A stretch of DNA of 5,655 nucleotides from Rhodospirillales bacterium Alpha_05 (GTDB taxonomy: Bacteria > Pseudomonadota > Alphaproteobacteria > Rhodospirillales > Rhodospirillaceae), in assembly GCA_001603335.1 (NCBI GenBank), contig LUYR01000292.1:1-5655 (forward strand), in the 5' to 3' direction. Below the pieces are notes generated by a model. It was not told the DNA's origin. It saw nothing but the letters and a program-made list of their open reading frames with translations, and made no database searches. Below, piece after piece: positions 1 to 4,972 of the stretch. How positions within the stretch are numbered: position 1 is the stretch's first letter; the number at the start of each line of letters is the position of its first letter. Position numbers and translations under genes: made by a program.

Positions 1-35
1 CCCGGGCCCGCTGGGGTCGAGGGCCCCAGACCCCA
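1..35. repeat. GC-rich intergenic palindrome at window edge
   Basis: Two overlapping inverted repeats share this stretch. CTGGGG at 11-16 pairs with CCCCAG at 24-29, and GGGGTC at 13-18 pairs with GACCCC at 29-34, so they would form competing hairpins. No open frame with coding character is visible here. The pattern resembles the GGGGTC/GGCCCC hairpin repeats common between genes in GC-rich alphaproteobacteria. That assignment is from memory of such genomes and is not tested. The left side may continue outside the window. Confidence 0.35.
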
Positions 36-42
36 TGAGCTT

Positions 43-86
43 TCGAAGAAAAAGGGGCCATCATACGATGGCCCCTTTTTCTTCGA
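43..86. terminator. Bidirectional rho-independent terminator downstream of acdS
   Basis: A perfect 20-base inverted repeat (43-62 against 67-86) encloses the four-base loop ATAC. The core stem is GGGGCCATC/GATGGCCCC. It is flanked by an A-tract on the left arm (49-53) and a T-tract on the right arm (76-80), so RNA from either strand gives a GC stem followed by U residues. On the minus strand it lies about 80 bases past the acdS stop and should end acdS transcription. On the plus strand it probably ends transcription of a gene lying to the left of the window. Confidence 0.9.
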
Positions 87-125
87 TAATTTCCGGGAGG
101 TTTGGAGGGTACGCGACGCTGCAAC

Positions 126-147
126 GGGGCCAGGGGCGGAGCCCCAG
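126..147. repeat. Small GC hairpin, REP-like fragment
   Basis: GGGGC (133-137), loop GGA, GCCCC (141-145) form a short perfect hairpin preceded by another GGGGC run at 126-130. The motif GGGGCGGAGCCCC is a frequent core of intergenic palindromic repeats in GC-rich alphaproteobacteria (recalled, not searched). It lies between the acdS stop and its terminator. Only one copy is in the window, so repeat status is inferred. Confidence 0.35.
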
Positions 148-164
148 CCTTGTTGTCCTCTACC

Positions 165-1178
165 TCAGCCGTTGCGGAAGGCGTAGGCGTAGCCGTTGAG
201 GGCCGGGGCGCCGCCGAGGTGGGCGTAGAGGATTTTTGCGCCTTTGGGGAAGTAGCCTTTTTTCACCAGGTCGATCAGGCCCTGCATGGATTTGCCCTCG
301 TAGACCGGGTCGGTGATCATGCCTTCGAGCTTGGCGGTGAGGCGGATGGCGTCCTTGGTCTCCGCCGAGGGCACGCCGTAGGCCGGGTAGGCGTAGTCTT
401 CGACGAGGACGACGTCGTCGGCGGTGATCGGCTTGCCGAGTTCGACGAGTTCGGCGGTGCGCTGGGCGATCTCGAGCACCTGGGCCTTGGTCTGGGCCGG
501 GGTGAACGAGGCATCGATGCCGATCACCTTGCGTTCGCGGCCGTCGGCGGCGAAGCCGACGAGCATGCCCGCGTGGGTCGAGCCGGTGACGGTGCAGACG
601 ACGATGTAGTCGAAGGCGAAGCCCTGCGCCTTTTCCTGCGCGCGGACTTCCTCGGCAAAGCCGACGTAGCCCAGGCCGCCGTATTTGTGCACCGACGCGC
701 CCGCCGGGATCGGGTAGGGCTTGCCGCCCTTGGCTTTGACGTCTTCGAGGGCGTCGGTCCAGCTCTGCCGGATGCCGATGTCGAAGCCTTCGTCGACGAG
801 TTGCACGTCCGCGCCCATGATCCGCGAGAGGAGGATGTTGCCGACGCGGTCGTAGACGGCGTCTTCGTGCGGTACCCAGCTTTCCTGCACCAGGCGGCAC
901 TTGAAGCCGATTTTGGCGGCGACGGCGGCGACCATGCGGGTGTGGTTGGACTGAACGCCGCCGATGGAGACCAGCGTGTCGGCGCCCGACTTGATCGCGT
1001 CGGGGACGATGTATTCGAGTTTGCGCAGCTTGTTGCCGCCGAAGGCGAGGCCGGAGTTGCAGTCTTCGCGCTTGGCGTAGATCTCGACGTCGCCGCCGAG
1101 GTGCTCAGCGAGGCGGGCGAGCTTTTCGATCGGGGTCGGGCCGAAGGTGAGGGGATAGCGGTCGAATTTCGAGAGCAT
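165..1178 (-). CDS. acdS: 1-aminocyclopropane-1-carboxylate (ACC) deaminase
   Basis: This is a cytoplasmic PLP enzyme that opens the cyclopropane ring of ACC, the plant ethylene precursor, giving 2-oxobutanoate and ammonia. The product is 337 residues, one fewer than the 338-residue Pseudomonas enzyme, and aligns with it at an offset of one. The PLP lysine is K50 in GGNKLRKLEY, S77 lies in GGVQSNHTR, and the active-site tyrosines are Y267 and Y293. The residues that separate true ACC deaminases from D-cysteine desulfhydrases are both of the ACC type: E294 (VYEGKS) and L321 (YAHLGG). The C-terminus GGAPALNGYAYAFRNG is typical of the family. The ATG at 1178 has an AGGGA ribosome site (1185-1189) six bases upstream. 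The gene is transcribed away from the Lrp-type regulator acdR and ends before the strong hairpin at 43-86. It looks intact. Assignment is very secure by motifs; activity is inferred. Confidence 0.96.
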   Translation of the reverse strand: MLSKFDRYPLTFGPTPIEKLARLAEHLGGDVEIYAKREDCNSGLAFGGNKLRKLEYIVPDAIKSGADTLVSIGGVQSNHTRMVAAVAAKIGFKCRLVQESWVPHEDAVYDRVGNILLSRIMGADVQLVDEGFDIGIRQSWTDALEDVKAKGGKPYPIPAGASVHKYGGLGYVGFAEEVRAQEKAQGFAFDYIVVCTVTGSTHAGMLVGFAADGRERKVIGIDASFTPAQTKAQVLEIAQRTAELVELGKPITADDVVLVEDYAYPAYGVPSAETKDAIRLTAKLEGMITDPVYEGKSMQGLIDLVKKGYFPKGAKILYAHLGGAPALNGYAYAFRNG

Positions 1179-1235
1179 GGGGCGTCCCTGGCTTGTGATG
1201 AGCTGAGGGAAAGCCTAGCATCGGTTGGCTGAAAG

Positions 1236-1250
1236 GTGCTTCCGAAGTAC
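1236..1250. promoter_or_regulatory. Candidate AcdR operator palindrome
   Basis: GTGCTTCCGAAGTAC is an inverted repeat with CTTC/GAAG arms around one central base and matching outer GT/AC pairs; only one pair is mismatched. Close by, GCA-N4-TGC (1255-1264) is a second short dyad. Both lie near the middle of the divergent gap, where an Lrp-type regulator would be expected to bind. The role as operator is inferred from position and symmetry only, and the sequence is not the E. coli Lrp consensus. Confidence 0.4.
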
Positions 1251-1314
1251 GGCTGCAAATCTGCGCCGTTAAGCATGAGGAACGCTCGGAGTGTCGTGAA
1301 ACGTCAAGAAATCT

Positions 1315-1318
1315 GGGA
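1315..1318 (+). promoter_or_regulatory. Probable ribosome binding site for acdR
   Basis: GGGA lies four bases before the ATG at 1323. It is a modest site with short spacing, but the alternative starts upstream in the same frame (GTG at 1236, ATG at 1275) have no better one. Starting at 1323 puts the conserved Lrp-type N-terminus near residue 11 and leaves the operator palindrome outside the gene. Confidence 0.5.
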
Positions 1319-1322
1319 TGAA

Positions 1323-1802
1323 ATGAAAGAAACCACCATAGCCGAACCGCTCGACCGGATCGACCTCAAGATTCTCCGGCTATTGCAGGCCAACGGGCGT
1401 TTGAGCAACGCCGATCTCGCCAAGGCGGTGGACATGAGCCCGGCCACCTGCCATCGCCGCACCCAGCGCCTGTTCGACGAAGGCTACGTGAAAGGCGTGC
1501 GGGCGATGGTCGCGCCGGAGAAGGTCGACCGCGCGACGCTGGTGATGGTGGGGGTGGTGCTCGACCGCTCGACGCCCGAGAGCTTCGCCGAGTTCGAAAA
1601 GGCGGTGGCGGCGCTGCCCTTCGTCCTCGACTGCCATCTGGTCGCCGGGGACTTCGACTATTTCCTCAAAATTCGGGTCTCCGACATGGCGGATTTCAAC
1701 CACTTGCACGGCACGCGGCTGATCGGGCTGCCGGGCGTGCGCCAGACCCGCACGTTTTTCGTGATGAAGGAAGTCGTCGACAACGCCGCCCTGGCATTCT
1801 GA
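1323..1802 (+). CDS. acdR: Lrp/AsnC-family regulator, AcdR-type
   Basis: This is a cytoplasmic DNA-binding regulator, 159 residues from the ATG at 1323, the usual size for the Lrp/AsnC family. An AsnC-type winged helix-turn-helix covers about residues 11-70. It begins DRIDLKILRLLQANGRLSNADLA, with the recognition helix around SPATCHRRTQRL. A RAM ligand-binding and oligomerisation domain covers about 72-147 and includes the characteristic GDFDYFLKIRVSDMADF. The same frame stays open upstream to a GTG at 1236, which would give 188 residues, but the extra 29 residues have no family character and would cover the divergent promoter. The divergent position next to acdS is the classical AcdR arrangement, in which the protein activates acdS in response to ACC and is antagonised by leucine. 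That role is inherited from family knowledge and is not shown here. The family call is firm; the AcdR name rests on context. Confidence 0.88.
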   Translation: MKETTIAEPLDRIDLKILRLLQANGRLSNADLAKAVDMSPATCHRRTQRLFDEGYVKGVRAMVAPEKVDRATLVMVGVVLDRSTPESFAEFEKAVAALPFVLDCHLVAGDFDYFLKIRVSDMADFNHLHGTRLIGLPGVRQTRTFFVMKEVVDNAALAF

Positions 1803-1840
1803 AAACGCGGGGCGGAGGGGGCTTGCGCACCGGGTGGGGA

Positions 1841-1864
1841 TATAATAAGTAACGCTTACTATAA
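1841..1864 (+). promoter_or_regulatory. Promoter and MarR operator of the emr operon
   Basis: A distinctly AT-rich island in GC-rich DNA holds a perfect -10 hexamer TATAAT (1841-1846), followed at once by the 13-base palindrome AGTAA-CGC-TTACT (1848-1860). A second -10-like hexamer, TATAAC, occurs at 1860-1865. No well-spaced -35 box is seen; TTGCGC at 1823-1828 is only 12 bases from the first -10. A MarR dimer on the palindrome would block RNA polymerase, giving autorepression of marR-emrA-emrB. The operator role is inferred from symmetry and location. Confidence 0.65.
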
Positions 1865-1884
1865 CCCCGACTTAGAAAGCCTCC

Positions 1885-2361
1885 ATGACCACGCATCGCG
1901 ATTCCGTCGGCTTCCTCTTCAGCGACATCGCCCGCCTCTCGCGTCAGGCGTTCAATCACCGCGCCGCCTCGCTGGGCTTGTCTCTCGCGCAATGGCGGGT
2001 TCTCGCGGTGCTGTCGCGCCAGCAGGGCATGAACCAGGTGCGCCTCGCCGAGATGCTGGAAATCCAGCCGATGACCCTGGTGCGCCAGATCGACCGGCTG
2101 GAGGCCCTCGGGCTCGTCACCCGCAGCCAGGACCCGGACGACCGCCGCGCCTCGCGGCTGGTGCTGACCGAGGCGGCGCAGCCCCTGATCGCCCACATGC
2201 GCCGCATCGCCGACCAGCTTTGGAACGAGGCGCTCGCCGACTTCTCGGCCGAAGAGCGCGAGGCGCTGCACGCGGTGCTGCACCGCGTCAAGGCCGGGCT
2301 GTGCCCGCATGCGCTTTCTGAAAATCAAGCCGCCGCCGCGCGCGCCGGTTCAGGACGTTGA
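1885..2361 (+). CDS. MarR-family transcriptional regulator of the efflux operon
   Basis: This is a 158-residue winged helix-turn-helix protein of the MarR/EmrR type, of normal family length. N-terminal dimerisation helices (about 5-30) precede the DNA-binding domain (about 32-100). The recognition helix lies in IQPMTLVRQIDRLEALGLV (60-78) and the wing in DPDDRRASRL (83-92), the hallmark MarR wing. The C-terminal helices (about 100-135) complete the dimer interface. The start at ATG 1885 follows a weak GAAAG site (1875-1879). The gene leads the operon and ends two bases before emrA. Such proteins usually repress their own operon and release DNA when a phenolic or hydrophobic ligand binds. The palindrome at 1848-1860 is the likely target. 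The ligand is unknown. The last 15 residues are Ala/Gly-rich and probably disordered. Confidence 0.93.
   Translation: MTTHRDSVGFLFSDIARLSRQAFNHRAASLGLSLAQWRVLAVLSRQQGMNQVRLAEMLEIQPMTLVRQIDRLEALGLVTRSQDPDDRRASRLVLTEAAQPLIAHMRRIADQLWNEALADFSAEEREALHAVLHRVKAGLCPHALSENQAAAARAGSGR
2352..2355 (+). promoter_or_regulatory. Ribosome binding site deciding the emrA start
   Basis: AGGA lies eight bases before the ATG at 2364 and inside the last codons of the marR-type gene. This supports the ATG over the in-frame TTG at 2358, and suggests translation of emrA is coupled to the regulator gene. Confidence 0.7.
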
Positions 2362-2363
2362 GT

Positions 2364-3455
2364 ATGAAAATCACGAAATCCAAGTTGCGCACCGGCTTGC
2401 TGATCGCAGGACCGCTCGCTGTCCTCGTCGTCGGCGGCGCGCTCTACCTCACCGGCGGACGCGTGGTCGAGACCGACAACGCCTACGTCAAGGCCGACAA
2501 GGTCGCGCTGGTGCCCGAGGTCAAGGGCCGCATCGTCGCCATCGCGGTGAAGGAGAACCAGCCGGTAAACACCGGTGACGCGCTCTTCCGCATCGACGAC
2601 GCACAATACCGCATCGCACTGGCCAAGGCCGATGCGCAGCTCGCCGAGGCGCGCGATACCGTCGCCGGGTTGAAGGCGAGCTATCGCCAGAAGGTCGAGG
2701 AGCTGGCGCTGGCCAAGGCCAACGGCGCGCTCGCGGTGAAGGACTTCAATCGCAAGAATGAGCTGATCAAGACCCACACGGTTTCCGCCAGTGCGCTCGA
2801 CACCGCGCAGAACGAATTGAGCGTGAGCCAGCAGCGCATTCGCGTCGCCGAGCAGGAGCTCGCCCAGATCGCCGCCAAGCTCCAGGGCAATCCCGAGATC
2901 CCGGTGGAACAGCATGCCCTCTATCGCGAGGCGGAGGCGGCGCGCGACCAGGCCCGCCTCGACCTCGAGCACACCCACGTGCGCGCGCCGTTCGCCGGTA
3001 TCGTCAGCCAGGTGCCCAAGGTGGGCGCGTGGGTCGACGCCGACAGCGCGGTGATGGCGCTGGTGTCGAATTCGAAGATCTGGATCGACGCCAACTTCAA
3101 GGAAACCGACCTCACCCACGTTCGCCCCGGCCAGCCGGTGACGATTGCGGTCGACACCTATCCCGACCACACCTGGACCGGCACGGTGGACAGCATCAGC
3201 CAAGCCTCCGGCGCGGAGTTCTCGGTGATTCCGGCGCAGAACACCACCGGCAACTGGGTCAAGGTGGTGCAGCGCATCCCGGTTCGGATCGCGATCGCGG
3301 CGGACGAACACGCGCCGCCCCTGCGCGCCGGAATGAGCACCATCGTCGAGATCGACACCGGCTATTCCCGCCCGCTGGCGCGGGTGGTGAGCAACTGGTT
3401 CGGCGGGCCTTCGTCGCACAGCGCCTACGCCGCCGAGGCGACGCCCGCGAAATGA
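2364..3455 (+). CDS. emrA: EmrA/HlyD-family membrane fusion protein of MFS efflux pump
   Basis: This is the periplasmic adaptor that links an inner-membrane MFS exporter to an outer-membrane channel; 363 residues, close to the usual EmrA length. A single N-terminal membrane anchor covers about residues 11-30. It is followed by the family signature VVETDNAYVKAD (34-45), which leads into the first half of the lipoyl domain (about 47-78). A long coiled-coil hairpin covers about 80-200. The second lipoyl half is HTHVRAPFAGIVSQVPKVGAWV (203-224), followed by the beta-barrel (about 238-330) with the EmrA-type ASGAEFSVIPAQNTTGNWVKVVQRIPVRI. The start chosen is ATG 2364. An in-frame TTG two codons earlier overlaps the marR stop and is less likely. 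The stop overlaps the emrB start (ATGA), so the two are almost certainly co-translated. No TolC-like outer-membrane gene is present in the window. Substrate is unknown. Confidence 0.94.
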   Translation: MKITKSKLRTGLLIAGPLAVLVVGGALYLTGGRVVETDNAYVKADKVALVPEVKGRIVAIAVKENQPVNTGDALFRIDDAQYRIALAKADAQLAEARDTVAGLKASYRQKVEELALAKANGALAVKDFNRKNELIKTHTVSASALDTAQNELSVSQQRIRVAEQELAQIAAKLQGNPEIPVEQHALYREAEAARDQARLDLEHTHVRAPFAGIVSQVPKVGAWVDADSAVMALVSNSKIWIDANFKETDLTHVRPGQPVTIAVDTYPDHTWTGTVDSISQASGAEFSVIPAQNTTGNWVKVVQRIPVRIAIAADEHAPPLRAGMSTIVEIDTGYSRPLARVVSNWFGGPSSHSAYAAEATPAK

Positions 3456-4972
3456 GCCAGCCCCGCTCCGATGCCGCGGTGCGCGGGTTGATCACGGTTT
3501 CGGTGATGCTCGCGACGATCATGCAGGCGCTCGACACCACCATCGCGAACGTGGCGCTGCCCTATATGCAGGGCGGGCTTGCCGCGACCCAGGAGCAGAT
3601 CTCCTGGGTGCTGACTTCCTACATCGTCGCCGCCGCGATCATGACTCCGCCAACCGGGGTCCTGGCCGCGCGCTTCGGGCGGAAGAAGGTTTTCGCGGTG
3701 GCGGTGGCGGGCTTCACCGTGGCGTCGATGCTCTGCGGCGCGGCGACCTCGCTTGAGGAGATCGTGATCTTCCGCCTGCTCCAGGGCGTCTTCGGCGCGA
3801 GTTTGGTGCCGCTCTCCCAGGCGGTTCTGCTCGATACCTATCCGCCCGAGAAGCACGGCTCGGCGATGGCCATCTGGGGCGTCGGCGTGATGCTCGGTCC
3901 GATCCTCGGGCCGACCTTGGGCGGCTGGCTCACCGAGACCTACAACTGGCGTTGGGTGTTCTACGTCAACCTGCCGTTCGGCATCCTCGCGCTGTTCGGC
4001 ATCCTCGCCTTCCTCCCCGAGACGGAAAAGGACAGCGGGCGGCGCTTCGACGTCTTCGGCTTTACCTTGCTCAGCCTGTCGATCGGCGCATTGCAGATGA
4101 TGCTCGACCGCGGTGAATCGCAGAACTGGTTTTCGTCGCGGGAGATCGTGATCGAGACGGTGATTGCGGCGCTCTGCCTCTACATGTTCCTCGTGCACAT
4201 GTTCACTGCCGAAAAGCCGTTCATCGAGCCGGCGCTGTTCAAGGATCGCAACCTCGCGGTCGGGCTGGTGCTGATCTTCATCGTCGGCGTGATCCTGCTG
4301 GCGACGCTGTCGCTGCTGCCGCCGTTTTTGCAGAAGTTGATGGGCTATCCGGTGCTCACCACCGGCCTCACCCTCGCGCCGCGCGGCGCGGGGACGATGG
4401 TGGCGATGATGATCGTCGGGCGGATCATCAGCCGCGTCGACACCCGGCTTTTGATTCTCACCGGTCTGTCGTTGCTGTCGCTCTCGCTCTGGCAGATGGC
4501 GCAGTTCACTACCGACGTGACGCAGCGCGATCTGATCCTCACCGGCGTGGTGCAGGGCCTCGGCCTCGGGCTGGTGTTCGTGCCGCTCTCCACCACCACC
4601 TTCTCGACCCTCGCACCCCACTTCCGCGCCGAGGGCACGGCGATGTTCTCGCTAATGCGCAACATCGGTTCGAGCATCGGGATCTCGGTGATGACCTTCC
4701 TCCTCACCCGCAACACCCAGGTGGTGCACGCGGGTCTGGCGGAAAAGATGAACCCGTTCCGCCCCGAGTTGGTGTCGCCCTGGCTGCCCGACGCCTGGAA
4801 CTTCCACACCCAGACCGGCGTGATCGCGCTCAATGCGGAAATCAGCAACCAGGCGCTCACCGTCGCCTACCTCAACGACTTCACCATCATGATGTGGCTG
4901 ACCATGGCCGCAGCACCTCTGCTGCTGCTACTCCGCCGGCCGCGCCCGCGTCCGGTCGAGGCGAAGGCTTAG
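3452..4972 (+). CDS. emrB: EmrB/QacA-type MFS drug exporter (DHA2, 14-TM)
   Basis: This is an inner-membrane proton-driven exporter, 506 residues, the expected length of the 14-helix DHA2 family. Visible signatures are LDTTIANVALP in helix 1 (27-37), the motif A loop GVLAARFGRKKV (69-80), the antiporter motif C GVMLGPILGPTLGGWL in helix 5 (145-160) and WRWVFYVNLPFG (166-177). Hydrophobic segments continue regularly to the last helix (about 478-494), followed by a short Arg/Pro-rich cytoplasmic tail. The ATG at 3452 overlaps the emrA stop by four bases. The same frame is open much further upstream inside emrA, but that part reads as a shadow of emrA. With EmrA and an outer-membrane channel encoded elsewhere, it would expel hydrophobic or phenolic toxicants. 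Its last 45 bases are overlapped on the other strand by the end of the kinase gene. Specific substrate cannot be inferred. Confidence 0.95.
   Translation: MSQPRSDAAVRGLITVSVMLATIMQALDTTIANVALPYMQGGLAATQEQISWVLTSYIVAAAIMTPPTGVLAARFGRKKVFAVAVAGFTVASMLCGAATSLEEIVIFRLLQGVFGASLVPLSQAVLLDTYPPEKHGSAMAIWGVGVMLGPILGPTLGGWLTETYNWRWVFYVNLPFGILALFGILAFLPETEKDSGRRFDVFGFTLLSLSIGALQMMLDRGESQNWFSSREIVIETVIAALCLYMFLVHMFTAEKPFIEPALFKDRNLAVGLVLIFIVGVILLATLSLLPPFLQKLMGYPVLTTGLTLAPRGAGTMVAMMIVGRIISRVDTRLLILTGLSLLSLSLWQMAQFTTDVTQRDLILTGVVQGLGLGLVFVPLSTTTFSTLAPHFRAEGTAMFSLMRNIGSSIGISVMTFLLTRNTQVVHAGLAEKMNPFRPELVSPWLPDAWNFHTQTGVIALNAEISNQALTVAYLNDFTIMMWLTMAAAPLLLLLRRPRPRPVEAKA

Larger units (their letters stand above)
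1179..1322. promoter_or_regulatory. Divergent acdS-acdR promoter region
   Basis: These 144 bases separate the two oppositely transcribed genes and must carry both promoters. No convincing -35/-10 pair is visible for either gene by eye, which fits promoters that depend on an activator. Known acdS regions in Pseudomonas are activated by AcdR and may also carry CRP- and FNR-type sites. Here only a TGTGA half-site (1194-1198) is seen, without its partner. The region also holds a 15-base near-palindrome at 1236-1250 and GCA-N4-TGC at 1255-1264. Confidence 0.7.

Noticed and set aside
1194..1210. A possible CRP site beginning TGTGA in the acdS leader
   Set aside because: Only one half-site is present; the expected TCACA at the right spacing is missing.
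102..1232. A 376-codon plus-strand open frame across acdS
   Set aside because: It is antisense to a clear acdS gene. Its composition (Gly, Asp, Val, Arg-rich, no motifs) is that of a reverse-strand shadow in GC-rich codon-biased DNA.
1236..1322. An N-terminal extension of acdR from GTG 1236 or ATG 1275
   Set aside because: The extra residues have no Lrp-family character, no good ribosome site precedes either start, and the extension would cover the candidate operator.
2325..3419. A 364-codon minus-strand frame opposite emrA
   Set aside because: Shadow of emrA with no recognisable domain; it runs through the whole coiled-coil region on the other strand.
3029..3451. The upstream part of the emrB frame, open from 3029
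   Set aside because: It lies fully inside emrA in another frame and reads as low-complexity Arg/Gly-rich shadow. The family N-terminus begins at the ATG at 3452.
3425..4621. A 398-codon minus-strand frame opposite emrB
   Set aside because: Rich in His, Glu, Arg and Gln, as expected from the complement of a membrane-protein gene. No domain, and no separate ribosome site recognised.
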